From Lepas anatifera (taxonomy: Eukaryota; Arthropoda; Thecostraca; Lepadidae), in NCBI GenBank assembly GCA_034440635.1, contig JAOTON010000959.1, positions 62,001 to 126,000 on the forward strand: DNA of 64,000 nt. The letters are read 5' to 3'. Made by a program: the position numbers and the translations under genes. The notes below the pieces were generated by a model that was given only the letters and a program-made list of their open reading frames with translations, was not told where the DNA came from and made no database searches. This document shows positions 23,825 through 35,823 of the stretch, piece after piece; the stretch's first letter is position 1, and every line of letters begins with the position of its first letter.

Positions 23825-24857
23825 TTAACCCGCGCCCCACCGGGGGTCCGGCGCCACCTTCGCCCCACGGGGGGCCATCGATGGCCCCCCTCTAACTCCG
23901 AAAATATGGGCGTTAGCGCAAATCTGCAAAGTGCAATAGAAAGCTTGCGTGAATTCAGTAAGAAATTACTTCGCATGTTTTAGTGCTCAGGTCAATGGTT
24001 TGACCTCCAGAGGTCAAATTAGGTCAAGATCGGCTATTTTCACTCAAATATGCAATGATTAAGCAAACCGGGCATAACTCTTATGTCATTAGAGCTATTG
24101 AGGCCTGGTAAAGTACATTTGATAGCAAATTGCCAGTACTTTTTCTGCTATGTGGAACGTAAAGACCTCCCGCCAGTGGTTTGACCGGCAGAGGTCACCT
24201 CGTGACCTAATATGACCTGAGGTCACGAAAGGTCAAAAAGTGATCTTGCTGTATATCAAATGAAAGCCAGTGACAAGACAAACACGATGGTGTTTGTTTC
24301 ATTGCTCTAGCTTAATTAGGTCAAAAGTTATTGTCAAAATACTGTTTTTGACCTCTGGTGACCTTGGATGACCTTGGAAAAGTCAAAGGGCAAATATGAC
24401 CCCTGGGATCCGTGAAAGGGTGTCCAAAAACGTTGTTCTGAGCAGTCTGAGTATTTGCAATCATTTTTGTGGCTTTTATATCATGAAATAGCTTTTCCCC
24501 ATGCTTTTCCAATGGGAGAGGTCGCCTCGTGACCTGACCTCAGGGCACGAAATCGAAAAATCCCGGATATACACCTTGTAGACCCTGGAGGGGTCATAAA
24601 GTGTAGGAAGTTTCAAATCGATCGACTTTGAAATGTAGCTCTTACAGAGCTCTAAAGGTGAAGTGAGGTGACCTTGGTTGACCTCGTCTGGTGACCTGAC
24701 CTTGAGTGACCCGGGGTAAAAAATTTCAGGGATGATGGGAAAATGATGCAGTGAGAGGTAGAGCCCTCAACCGCGGTGCTGCGGCTCGTCGTTTTTCTGC
24801 TATCCCGGAAAAACCTTAGGGGGCCATCGATGGCCCCCCCGGTGGGGCGAGGGTTAA
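23825..24857 (-). mobile_element. TTAA element family B, copy B1
   Basis: This 1,033-bp element has ends TTAACCCGCGCCCCACCGGG and CCGGTGGGGCGAGGGTTAA. The palindrome GGGGGCCATCGATGGCCCCC lies just inside both ends (about 23870-23890 and 24820-24840). The interior is dense in AGGTCA/TGACCT, including TGAGGTCACGAAAGGTCAAA (a DR4 arrangement) at 24218-24237. It matches 36573-37609 and 43253-44283 in the opposite orientation. No real coding capacity: the 63-codon frame seen in all three copies simply reflects copy identity. Confidence 0.92.
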
Positions 24858-25085
24858 AGCCTTTCACTCTTCTCCTATGTATCCTACAGCAATAATGTTT
24901 TAATGCTTACTTAGCCTGGACAATCGTCTATGAATGATCCTTGTTTCAGTTCGCTGTCCCAAAAGATAAGATACTAGTCACGAGCCCAACATAAATAAAA
25001 GGTCACGTGCATGTTCTTGCCGGAGTAGGTAGGTAACAGTAAGTGAAAGAGGGGGCTAGATTGCGCATTGATGCCCCGCTCTGCT

Positions 25086-26107
25086 TTAACATGCGCCCCG
25101 CTGGGGTCCCTTGCATGACGCACCTTGCTGGGGGGCGTTTTTCGCCCCCTCCGTATCTCGTTCCCCACGAAAGCTAAAGGAAAATTACGGGCGGCGTTCG
25201 TAAGCTCTTGACAAGACGAAGAGACTTTATACGGATAATTTTTATGTCAGGCCAATATTGAGGTCAGCATAGGCCAAAGAATGTTCCATAGGCTTACAAC
25301 AGAGCAATGTACGTTTCCCTCTCTAGATCTGCCCTCAGGGGAAGCTAGAGCAAGTCTTTATGCATCATTGGATTCCTCTCATCGCGGCAAATCGAATGAT
25401 GTATAATATGACCTTGCTAGGACAAATAGTCAAAATGACCTGACCTCGACCTAGGTCAGGGTCACATAATTACCTGGTATGGTCATGTTGCATATCAATC
25501 GACTCCACATGACAATATTAACATAATGCAAGCAAAATGGGAACTTTATCTCAATTCAGTGAGAAGTTATTGGCAAAACAATCACACTCTGCTCCCGTGA
25601 CCTGGTATGACCTTTGAGAGGTCAGATGCTCAAAAACTCAACTTTATGGTCATGATCGTGGTAAGAATAGATAGTTTGAGGATTTTCAGCCTTATCTATC
25701 CTGTATTTACTGAAAACGAGTCCATTCTATTTTTCACCGTAGACTTATAATGGGGTGACCAAAAAATTGACCCCACCTTAGATCACCAATATCGAAATTC
25801 CGAGAGAGCAGATTTGTGGAACCTAATGACCTTATCATATTGTGGAAGTTTCAAACTGATCGGTTCGCTAATGTTCCCTGGGCGCTGCTTCAATCTCGCA
25901 ATTTTAGGTTTTGAGGTCGGGTCACTTGACCCTAAATAGCTCCTTGACCTGACATGACCTTAACTTAAAAATTTGGTCAGATGTGTAAAATTGATAAGGA
26001 ATACGGTACCGTAAGTTTCGTTGCTCTGCTTTTCTTCTTTTTAAGCTATTTGGGAAAACCAGATGGGAGGCGATTTTCGCCCCCGCCCCCAGCGGGGTGC
26101 GTGTTAA
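25086..26107 (+). mobile_element. TTAA element family C, copy C2
   Basis: 1,022 bp, same orientation and nearly the same sequence as C1, with ends TTAACATGCGCCCCGCTGGG and CCAGCGGGGTGCGTGTTAA. A GGGGGCGTTTTTCGCCCCC palindrome lies 45 bp inside the left end. Shared internal blocks include GATGTATAATATGACC, TTCTATTTTTCACC and ATGGGGTGACCAAAAAATTG. Confidence 0.92.
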
Positions 26108-27767
26108 AGGGAATGTGATACCTTCATAACGTGATTTTAACTGAGATAGCCAAGTTGTAAAGCAAGTCTGAAAACCCGGTACTCAATATATCATTTGTCT
26201 TGGAACTGAGATTTCCGTAGAAAAAGCTAAAACCTACCTGAAATGTACCCCTCATGTACCCTTAGCAGCAGGCCATAGTTCTCATGGCTGTTTGTGTGAC
26301 GACATAAGCTGACGTCACAGTGAGCTTCAGCCAATCGAAGCCCTTGAAGTTTATGGAATATGGTAGTGATTGCCAGATCATGACATCATCCACAGGCAGA
26401 TATTCATTTCTTTCCCCCGAGAGGAGAATTTTACAAAATCAAATTATTGATCTTATTGTACATTTTTCAGAGAAAGCATCGACGCCTCCTTGATTTTCGG
26501 CTAAAAGTTCCCCTAATTACATTAAATTCCAGGATTCAACCGGGGTGGCCCATTCCCTTTAGGTTGCTTATGCTGTGTCGCAGAAAGAGATTTCTCGCCA
26601 AACTAGGCGATTATATAACTTTGTGTCTCCTTAAATGTACAGGAACAAGGTAGCAAAGTTTGTTTTTGTAAAGCTTCGTTTTTTGAAGGTTTTCTTAATA
26701 TAAATTACGTGTCCCGTCCAGAGCGACAATACATTTTCCTATCTCTTAAGGATGCATATTCTTGCACGATGGTCTACTACGTGCTCTTGTCAGACATCCT
26801 TCCTTAGAGCGAAAGCCCTAACATAAATTTTCGCGAGCATTTAACCTGGGTCCCAGTGCTAGGGCACAGACCTAACTCGGTTTTATTACTGATGACTGAC
26901 AGAATACAAAGACACTTGATTATATGAGCAACGTCTACACATGGTTTCCTGGTTGCGAAATATTACATCATGAGCATCAAAAACCTATTGTGTTCTGTAT
27001 TGCCCCAGGAAGAACAGAATCACGTTGAATTGTATTCTAACAGCCAAGACACTGGTATAGTTTTTTCATACCAAGGCCCTCACCATCTCAGTGGTTGCTA
27101 GGTAACCAAAACAGCTGCTGCCCATCTCCTATCGCCAGTGTATTTTTACCACCCTTACACTGCGGGTGATACTTTAATGTCAATCCATGCAATGGGGCTA
27201 ATATGTAAAATTCAAAACAATGAGGGCCACTATCTTTCACCTCCGACCCTCTCCAATATTCCTAGGTTCAATTAGGATTGTTTAAATATCTAATTCGGTT
27301 GACTTAGCTGGACAAGCAGCTCAATATATCGTATTATCACTGTCCGTGCTCATTTTTCCTCGGATCGAACGTTTAAAAGCATCATGTCAGAATATATCCC
27401 ATTTCTTAAGCCATTTATATGTCAGTTTTACATAAGGCGTTATTGAAGGAGCTCAAAATTAAGTGATCTCATCAGCCACGGATACATTACCAATACCGAT
27501 CGGTAAGCAGTGCGACAGGTCGTTGTTTGGTACATGCTTCGGTAATCGTGCCAACGCAGCGTTCTTACTTGTGCGACGATTAACCACAGTCTAATCAGGA
27601 AATTTGTATTTTCTATCCACTCAGGTCTTACTCTCACAATTAGGCAACATGAGCTCAAAATCTACTAATTATTCCTACTTGCCCCTGATATCCGTGCCTT
27701 GTACTTCGGAAAACTTTTTCGTTTCTTTTTGTTTACAATCTGCGCCAACTTTGGGATCCAGGCTATT
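26108..27767. other. Intergenic, no gene recognised
   Basis: About 1.66 kb, moderately AT-rich. Frames of 68-72 codons (26447-26653 plus, 27440-27658 minus) have no recognisable signature. Confidence 0.45.
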
Positions 27768-28120
27768 TCAGGTCAGATCATCAAAGCAGGGCAAGTGACC
27801 TCCAAGACCTCACTCCAACAATGTTTAAGGTACTATGAGTAAGAACAGGTTATTCTATCAACCTGAAATTTATATCGCATGATAAGCTAATCGGGTGCTG
27901 CAAAATATTGCATGATATGCTTACTATCGATGACCTAAGGTCATGTACTAGCTTCGTCCTCTCCATTGGAAAGGCATGGGTGAAATAGATTGAGCTCAAT
28001 AACTTTGTCGGGGATGGAGATCCAGCGTTTATTTTGACGTCATTATGTTTTCCTCGTCACTGCGGTTCAAATGACTTGCGTTTTGACCAAATTGGGTATT
28101 GGCCTGTCCTTAGCAAATTG
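27768..28120 (-). mobile_element. Diverged relic of a family A-like element
   Basis: The order of blocks follows A2 closely: CAGGTCAGATCATCAAAGC, AAGTGACCTCCAAGACCTCA, ACAATGTTTAAGGTACTATG, ATCGATGACCTAAGGTCATG, CCTCTCCATTGGAAAGGCAT. Point differences are many and both termini are lost, so this is an old insertion or a distinct subfamily. Confidence 0.7.
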
Positions 28121-28599
28121 ATATGGATTTATTTAAGATCTTAGAGGTCGGGGGGCAGGGTTGCGTGTGCCAGCGTCAGATGAGCTCTGCATTTCTCCAG
28201 GGTGATTAATTCAACACTCTATAACCGAAAATTGGAAACAGGTCAGGCAATTTCATTTAGTTATGGAGTCATTTCCAAACCAATTCAAGGTAGTTTTGTT
28301 CTTTTCTTTTATTTTGTTGTTTGTCACTACATCTCCCAAGTATCAATGACTTTCCAACCCCGACCCCACCACAACCCCAATAGTATTTAAAGCCAGTTAA
28401 TAATCCGTTACCAGTCGTGCGCGACCTCGTCGGTAATTATTAGGCCGGTAACCGACCACCTATCTGCCACTGCAGCTCACCACAAAATGATGCTGACAAA
28501 ACTAGAGTGTAACCCAGCTTCTAGTAGAGCTAGATAACGTTTCTAAATATCATTTGAAATCTCTTGAAACTACAAATCTGCAAACTGTCACACATGTTG

Positions 28600-29100
28600 A
28601 TATCAGTTTCATACCAAGGCCACCAGAGGTCACCAAAGGTCACGGTTGTTGACATTGTTTGTGTCTATAGCTTTTGAATGAAACAAGATACCGTTTTGAA
28701 TTTAGTATCATAGTAATGAGCATTACCCAAGGATTTGATTGCTGGAAAATTCTGTTTTCTTCCCATTTTGTACCTAAGGATACAAAAGGGGTCATAATTT
28801 GACTATACGCGGTCATGATGCGTATCATTTGAATTCTTAGGTCCAGACGAATACAGTGTTGTCTTTTGTTTACAAGCAATAATACATTCTAGGTCTCATG
28901 ACTTCCGCGTTAAAATGGATTTCCTAAATGGTCCTAAATTTGACCCATCTTGGCCCTCTGTGACGTCATGGGTAAAAGGATATGGTTCAAACTCGGTTCC
29001 AAAAAAAACGGAAAGGCAATTCCAGCGCCGTTTGGATTCTTTCTTCATCACCTCCAGTTCCTGAGATCGTAAGGAGGGCCCATCGACCCCCCCCCCAGAC
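28600..29100 (+). mobile_element. Diverged relic of a family B-like element
   Basis: CCACCAGAGGTCACCAAAGG followed by TCACGG resembles the B interior, and the stretch ends with AGGAGGGCCCATCGACCCCCC, a damaged version of the B terminal palindrome around ATCGAT. No TTAA termini remain. Assignment is by similar wording and layout. Confidence 0.5.
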
Positions 29101-29269
29101 AGTTGTAGGTACTAAAATAGCCCAGGCAGCGCCGGGTTGATCTAACAGGTGTTAGCAAATCTTAAATGAGTATGTTGGGTTTTAGCGATGCACCAAATGC
29201 CAAGGTCATACGGCAACGTCAACTCTCACCATTTTGAGAGGGCTTTGGGGGATCAGATCAACTTATCCA

Positions 29270-29346
29270 GAGGCTCCGCCGGGACCTGAGCCCGGGACCG
29301 GTGCCTTAGAAGACAGGGATGTTATCCACTAAGCCACCCATCCCCC
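29270..29346 (-). mobile_element. tRNA-like head of a SINE (minus strand)
   Basis: Read on the minus strand, the sequence has a perfect A box TGGCTTAGTGG (29326-29336) and a B-box-like GGCTCAGGTCC (within 29281-29293), with CTTCTAA at the anticodon-loop position. The arms do not fold into a clean cloverleaf, so this is a tRNA-derived SINE or tRNA pseudogene rather than a functional tRNA. The SINE body probably continues toward lower coordinates; its end was not located. Confidence 0.65.
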
Positions 29347-30309
29347 TTACATATATATTTCAAGCTTCAATATTTCCTTCAGCGGAGACATAAGCACTGA
29401 GCCCGTGTTATTCATTTTCCCTTTCCGACCCTTTATCATCATTTACAAAGAATCTGACCCTCATAGCGACTAGTTAAGATGTATATACAGAAGTATGAAA
29501 GGAATAAACACATCACCCAATGCGCAACAAAAGCCCTGATCTTCTGAAAATACAGGATAAAGGTCACTGCCTATTCTGAGGAAGGTCAAGGCTGTCTAAA
29601 GACCACGGGAAGACAGATTGAATGTCTTTTCGACAAGGTGAGAAGTAGGCTACACACAACGATAGACGGTAACTACCACTCCTTTTTTGTTGTGCCGTAA
29701 AACCTATGCGTAAAGCTGTGATGAGGAGGTGCTGGCGGCTTTGTGTAAGATTGTGTGGCTGAGAATTCCTGGGCCGACTTTTTCGATCACCGCTTAGACC
29801 GGGAATCAATGGGATGGTTGACCTGAAGATTGGTTTTGTTACGAAAATTGGCAGCGATGATCGGTGAGGTGTTTCGAAGTTCATTGATTATTGACTGCTG
29901 TAGCATTGTGTTAGCGTTTTTGCCCACTTGGTTTCTCGACAGCGTGGAAACGCTGGTATATATGAAATGGCCTGGGCAAGAAATTAGTGACCACACAAAT
30001 CATCTAAAAAAATAAAATCGATGGCGCTGCTCAGAAGAACGAATAGTAAATGACCCCGCGCTCAGAATAACGAATAATAGTCGAGGAGACGAATGAGATG
30101 CATTAAGCACATCCTTCATGTAATGTTAAAAAAATATCTCTGATAAACATTTCTGACAAATTATTTTATGAGGCACATACTAAGAACTATATCGACCTGC
30201 TTGCGATGGATGTAGTTATGCGCATTTGGTAGCAGCATGTCAGTACGGTGCTCTGGATCGATTTTTTTCTTCTGAATCTCACGATTAAAGTTTATTGCTA
30301 CACAATTCC

Positions 30310-30371
30310 TCTCCCTCCCTCCCTCCCTCCCTCCCTCCCTCCCTCTCTCTCTCTCTCTCTTTCTCTTTCTT
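30310..30371. repeat. (CCCT)n-(CT)n microsatellite
   Basis: A run of CCCT tetranucleotides passes into CT dinucleotides and ends TTTCTCTTTCTT. Confidence 0.95.
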
Positions 30372-31380
30372 AAGCATGCTTAGAGCCCCCTGAATGTCTG
30401 ATCTTTCGGCCCACTGTTCCTTGTTTCCCGAAAGATCAGGATTTCCAGCGTTGGATATGTCCCCCATTTGTCCTGTTTCCTGCACTACTGACGACGTTCA
30501 ATGAAAGGGAACGGGTAGATGATCCCCGAGGAGGGTTAATTTTGTTCCCAATGTTCATGATCACTTGAAAGGTATGCAACTACCCTAGACCGGCTAAAGG
30601 AGAAATTCTACTGTGAGTTTTGTGCACTCATCGAAGGGAATCCAAGGTGGAATATTCGTTGAATGTCTCCGAGAGCCCAGATAATTGACCATTCATTACT
30701 CTTTATGAAAGCACTTTGACTACAACAGAAATAAATGCATTTCTGTATTTTGAGACAGACTGTAGAGTCGGTACCTATACATGCATGTATGAGTACATAC
30801 CTACGTGTTAACTCGTTCTATATACTCTAAAACCGATTATCCTGCTTATTATCTCTCTCCCCGACGCCAGAAGAACTTGGAAAGCGAGACCAGCCATCGC
30901 GCACCGTTACGGAGATCGGGCGCGCTCCAGATGGGATAATAATGCCCCGAGGCGAAGGTCGGCCGCCAGTCCGGATACCCGGGTGTGATTAATCTCATGC
31001 GGGCGCAACTAGCTGTTGCAAGCTATAATGACAGTGATGTGAACATCTTAAACAGCTCCCACGGTGATAATGTGGCACAGTCTGCATCTGTGCACACATA
31101 CTGCAACGTAAGTCAGTCAGTGTCACAGTTTCTGAGGTATTACTTACCAGGGGGTCCCGGTTTTGCAATCGGTGTCAGAATCGCTTCTGCGCGACGCTTC
31201 CCATGATTTTATAAAGTTGATTGGCACTAATTCCATCGAAAACTCTCAACATGTAAATACCTTCAGGTCAAGAAATAGTGTTATCATCACCTAAGCATTG
31301 CAACCTTCAATGCGATGAGTTTTATTTCCTGTGCATCGGAGCCTAAAATCCTGAATCCGCCTATACCAAGGATACTAAGG

Positions 31381-31381
<1 letters not shown>

Positions 31382-31413
<32 letters not shown>
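31382..31413. repeat. (GA)n microsatellite
   Basis: About 15 GA dinucleotides. Confidence 0.95.
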
Positions 31414-31415
<2 letters not shown>

Positions 31416-32374
31416 GCGTATGTCATCCTTTGATCCAGACGCTTGCAGGTCACCTGCTCCATTCAGCTTGGAATTGCCAGCACCGGAAGATGAAAAATGA
31501 CGCTGCCGAAAGTGACATCACCAGTCTGAACACCTTTTCAAGATAAATGATAGTTGATTTAAGATCCAGTGGCTGTTTTGAGCAATGCAGTGCAAAATAG
31601 GAAAACGCCTATCTGTTTAAAAGTGCAAGTGAAGTATCAGTCTTCCTTTCACCTAGATTGATAGCTACATCACCAAACTTCCCTGGACGTCATATAAACG
31701 TTCTGTGTGATTATACAGGCAGACCTCTGATAATGGATTCATCTGTTGGAGACGCTTCCTAACACTGGAATCATATATAAATGTAAACCTGCAGTTATCT
31801 AACTACCTAGCTGTCAAACTCTTAACTCCATCACTTGATGCAAACTAGCTTGTAAAACTTTTTCCTGCTGCAACCGAAATGTGAGAAAGCTTAGGGAAGC
31901 ATGTACTTCAGTAGTGCAGCACATTATGATGAACAACTGAACGGAAACTGACTAATGGGAGAACAAAAAGGTTTCCTCTTTAATTACTGTCTACGACGAT
32001 GCAGCACAAAATGCTTCCTGAAGATAGGTAGATCCAGGAATGCCGATCAAGGAAGGGGCTGTAATTAGATGGGAGGGGTATTTTTACCAGAGGATAATAT
32101 ATCTACAATAAGAAACCGGGACGTAAAGTACGAACGCTTTCCTGTTCCCTCTGTTCATTATGTCCTTAGATATTTATCCATCTAAATACACTATTTGGTA
32201 AGGCCTGTAATTAAAACTTATACAGGAATGATGTCTAAGTGCCGTATCTTTTGTAAAGCCGATGCAAAAATCACACTATTACTGATGCTTAAAACAAAGT
32301 AAATTTAGACCTTTTGGACCAGTTTTGGATACTAATCACTGGACGGAAAATTGTATCCATTAACTTGAAATGGA

Positions 32375-33396
32375 TTAACACGCGCCCCGCCGGGGGGCGA
32401 AATTCGCCCCCGTCCTGGTTTTCCCCAGATAACGCAAAAACGCAAATACGCAGAGCAACGGAGCTTACAGTACCTTATCCCTGATCAATTTTATGCATCT
32501 GACCATTTTTTTCGGTCAGGTCATGTCAGGTCAAGGAGCTATCCAAGGTCAAGTGACCCGACCTCAAAACCTAAAGTCACGGGTTTGAAGCGGCGCCTAA
32601 GGAACATCTGCCAACCGATCAGTTTGAAACTTTCACAATGTGATAAAATCATTAGGGTCTACAAATCTTCTATCTCATAGTTTTGATATTGTTGACCTAA
32701 GGTGGGGCCAATTTTTTGGTCACCCATTATAAATCTATGGTGAAAAATTGAAAGGGCTCTTTTTCAGTCAATACCGGATAGATAAAACTAAAAATCCTCC
32801 CTACCGTGTATTCTTACCACGATCTTGACGATAAAGTTGAGTTTTTGACCATTTGATCTCTCAAAGGCCATGTCAGGTCACAGGAGCATACAGTGATTGT
32901 TTTGCCTATAACCTTCTCACTGAATTGAGATAAAGCTCTTATTTTGCTTTCACTGTGCTTATATTATCACGGGGAGCCGATGGATATGTAACATGACTAT
33001 ACCAGGCCACCCTGTGACCCTGACCTAGTTCAAAGTCAGCTCATTTTCACAATGTGACCTAAAAGGTCATATTATACATCATGCGATTTAACACAATGAG
33101 AGGAATCCAATGATGTATAAATATTTGCTCTAGCTTTGCTGAGTAAATATCTAGAGGCAGAAACTTACACTGCCCTGTTGTAAGCGTATGGAACCTTCTT
33201 TGACCTTTGCGGACCTCAATATTGACCTGACATAAAACTGCCTCGAATAAAATCTCTTCGTCTTGTCAAGAGCTTTCGAACGTCATATGTAATTTTTATT
33301 TTGCTTTCCTGGGAAATGACATACGGAAGGGGGCGAAAAACGCCCCCTCCCCAGCGGGGCGCGTCATGCTAGGGACCCCAGCGGGGCGCGTGTTAA
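32375..33396 (-). mobile_element. TTAA element family C, copy C3
   Basis: 1,022 bp, inverted relative to C1 and C2. The ends are TTAACACGCGCCCCGCCGGG and CCCCAGCGGGGCGCGTGTTAA, with GGGGGCGAAATTCGCCCCC just inside the left end and GGGGGCGAAAAACGCCCCC inside the right end. About a dozen AGGTCA/TGACCT half-sites are present, some mutated. It ends 1.5 kb upstream of the cuticle gene TATA box and is the nearest well-preserved element upstream of it. Confidence 0.92.
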
Positions 33397-33759
33397 ATGA
33401 TGTCCAAACACGCAACTTAATTACGCATAACCTCAACGCTAAAAGGCAATGCGTGTATTTAAAATCACACATCCTACAACTAGGAAACCCGGGCTAGATC
33501 AGCTACTTCACAAAAGGTTTTGTTAGACTCTTTATTCTCTGAGGCTAAGCATCTTTGCATGAGTAAAACTATACTTTCTGGAAAAAATGCCTCCATTACC
33601 GTTCGAACACGGTAATCTTTAAACACGGACATTGACCAAAGATGAGCGCCCACCCTCTTAAGGTTTTTCATCGCTGAGGACCCAAAAGGAGTGAAGCACA
33701 GTGCCACTTTACATGCTCCTTAACTGAGCCCGTCTGCAATTCCTCCCCCCAAAAGAAAA

Positions 33760-34060
33760 ATAAAAGGTTCAGGTCACCCCAGGTCACAGTATCAGGCCAG
33801 TTAAATTGACATCATTTCAGAAAATAATCCAAATGGCATGAATAACAAGATTAGCTTTGAACTACTGGTTTGATGTTCATATCATACGATAAGGTTGCTG
33901 AGTCTAAGGTTCAGATAAGGTTCATGACGGCTCCAGAGTGCAAAACCATGGGGAATACGACTAAGGTTTGACAACTCCTTAGAAAATGGTAATAGACCTT
34001 GATCTAACTTTAGGTTGGGTAACTCGTAGGATTTAGAGTCATATTATACGTCGTTCGATT
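33760..34060. mobile_element. Possible relic of an AGGTCA-rich TTAA element
   Basis: TTCAGGTCACCCCAGGTCAC (33769-33788) and ATATTATACGTCGTTCGATT (about 34041), similar to a block in family C, suggest a decayed copy upstream of the cuticle gene. Termini are absent. Confidence 0.4.
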
Positions 34061-34850
34061 CCTTTTGCAGACAAAATAAAGATGGTCCACATATTTGCTT
34101 TTGTTGATATAGTTTTGCTCATTCACACATGGCTGAAACCCTGTATTTTCATCGCATCTTTTCGTGACCAGCTGTTGACCTCTGGTGATGTCCAAATTGA
34201 CAATAATAACTATGGGAGCTTGTTCTTTACACGTTGTGACAGGTTATCTACCTTCGCTTCTCTATAACTAATGTGGTTTTAAATATTTTGAAAGGGAGGG
34301 TTGAGTCAGTTTTTTTGCCGATGACGACGCCTAAGTCATCTGGATGCCGAGTCAGATTGATAAATAAGAACAAAAACTGTATCTGCCAGGTGCCAACATT
34401 GAAGTTATACTAGCAATACCACAGTTGGGAATTATAGCCTCCAGCTTAACCGTTACCTGTCAAAATCTGCTACCATCTCAGCTGTCTCGATTGGCTTTTA
34501 AAACAAAGCTATTGATGCAAACAACGTAATCACGTGACACATTTGGTAGAAGTCAATTCATTTAGGTCTTTAGCTTTCAAGCAATATTCACCTATCTATG
34601 TAATTACATCCAGATAAAATAATGACGCTCAAATTATAACCAGTTCACCATCTCCACTGGCCGCGTTCATAAGGTCGTTTTTCCCAGGCTGGCGATTGTA
34701 CGATTAGACTCATAGCCACGCGTCCTGAGGGCTCTCCGGCTTGCGTAAGGTCGACCTAGAACCTGAGTTGCTTTGTTTCACAGGTATGAGTTTGCACTGG
34801 CGACTGCCAGGGATCACCACACCCCGTCTGCGCCTGCGCGAACAGCCGAG
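34061..34850. other. Upstream region of cuticle gene
   Basis: No gene is recognised. It contains AAGGTCGACCT at 34747-34757, a palindrome of two abutting receptor-like half-sites, about 110 bp upstream of the TATA box. GC content rises from about 34660 toward the promoter. Confidence 0.4.
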
Positions 34851-34863
34851 GTACTGCGGCCGC

Positions 34864-34899
34864 TATAAAGTAGAGCGGGTGAACGGCAGGTAGCACAGT
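34864..34899 (+). promoter_or_regulatory. Core promoter of the cuticle gene
   Basis: TATAAA at 34864-34869 is followed about 30 bp later by CACAGTA (34894-34900), close to the arthropod initiator TCAGT, so transcription probably starts near 34897. That leaves a 5' leader of about 50 bases before the ATG at 34947. TATA plus initiator promoters are usual for highly expressed, stage-specific cuticle genes. Confidence 0.65.
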
Positions 34900-34946
34900 A
34901 TCCGCAGCAGTTGCGGTGTAAGAACAGACTCTGCAATCAGCGCGCG

Positions 34947-35823
34947 ATGAAGGTGGGCGGCGTGCATCGCGACCGCTTTGGTGGACGTCGATGCCCTAAG
35001 AGCTGTCATAAGTAGTGTCTGTGTCCAATCTATTTTCGAGAAACCTTCAAGTAGAGTTGCTCGTTTTAAGTGTGATAAATCAAAACTTAAAACTAATTTC
35101 TTGCACCCAAAGCACAGAATGGCTGACGACGTTTTCTCTTCCCGGCAGGTTTTGTGTATCTTCGCCGTACTGGCGACTGCTTCCGCGCAGTACCAGGCTC
35201 CTGCTCCTCAGCCTTCCTACCAGCCTGCGCCTTCTCCTGCCCCTGCACCTCAGCCCTCTTACCAGCCGGCACCTCAGCCTACTTACCAGTCTGCGCCTGC
35301 CCCTGCGCCTGCGCCTCGGCCTACCTACCAGCCTGCGCCTGCGCCTCAGCCTACCTACCAGCCCGCGCCGCAGCCAGAGTACAAGCCGGCTCCGGCTCCT
35401 GCACCGAAGTACCAGCCGCAGCCGTACCAGGAGCCAGATTTCGAGCCGGCCCAGTACCAGTACGAGTACGCCGTGCGTGATGAGTACTCGGGCAATGACT
35501 TCAGCGCTCGGGAGAGCCGCGAGGGGCCGATCTCCAAGGGTGGCTACTCGGTACTGTTGCCGGACGGACGCACCCAGCGAGTGACGTTCTACGTGGATGG
35601 GTACTCTGGCTACGTGGCCGACGTGCAGTACGAAGGAGAGGCTCGTCCGTACGAGGCGGCGCCGCAGCAGTACCAGCCGGCTCCCCAGCCTCAGCCTACC
35701 TACCAGCCGGCTCCACAGCCTCAGCCTACCTACCAGCCGGCTCCCCAGCCTCAGCCTACCTACCAGCCGGCTCCCCAGCCTCAGCCTAGCTACCAGCCGG
35801 CTCCAAAGAACCAATACCAGTAA
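34947..35823 (+). CDS. R&R cuticle protein, pro-resilin-like (2 exons)
   Basis: Predicted join of 34947-34952 (ATG AAG) and 35149-35823, 226 residues. I chose this start because splicing to the acceptor at 35148 gives a clean secretion signal, MKVLCIFAVLATASA, cleaved before QYQAP. The longer unspliced frame starting at 34978 would place 57 non-signal residues in front. Residues 16-104 are PAPQPxYQPAP-type repeats. Residues 105-166 are the R&R chitin-binding domain (Chitin_bind_4), with YQYEYAVRDEYSGNDF, SKGGYSVLLPDGRTQRVTF and GYVADVQYEGEA and most of the conserved aromatic and Gly positions. Residues ~175-226 are YQPAPQPQPT repeats. The protein should be secreted by epidermis and bind chitin in the exoskeleton; the Pro/Tyr/Gln repeats suggest an elastic or cross-linkable resilin-like material, which is inference. 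Codon use is GC-rich, unlike the AT-rich flanks. No canonical AATAAA was seen downstream before the element at 36224. Confidence 0.88.
34953..35148 (+). other. Predicted intron 1 of the cuticle gene
   Basis: 196 bp, from AAG|GTGGGC to a pyrimidine-rich acceptor TTTTCTCTTCCCGGCAG|GTT. It splits the signal peptide after codon 2 in phase 0, the common layout of arthropod cuticle genes. The donor is weaker than the GTAAGT consensus, which is the main doubt. Confidence 0.7.
35671..35808 (+). repeat. 30-bp coding tandem repeat in cuticle gene
   Basis: Four nearly identical 30-bp units (35671, 35701, 35731, 35761) plus a partial one encode YQPAPQPQPT. The near-identity at DNA level, including third positions, points to recent tandem expansion, so length may vary between individuals. 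The long minus-strand frame 35080-36027 is a shadow of these repeats. Confidence 0.92.

Larger units (their letters stand above)
29347..32374. other. Intergenic with microsatellites, no gene recognised
   Basis: About 3 kb. Apart from the pyrimidine and GA runs listed separately, nothing is recognised. 30895-30990 is a short GC-rich island (CGCGCACCGTTACGGAGATC and following). Frames of up to 106 codons on the minus strand (29564-29884) lack recognisable domains. Confidence 0.45.

Noticed and set aside
29270..29346. Functional tRNA-Arg gene on the minus strand
   Set aside because: A and B boxes are good, but the anticodon and acceptor arms do not pair cleanly, so it is a SINE head or tRNA pseudogene.
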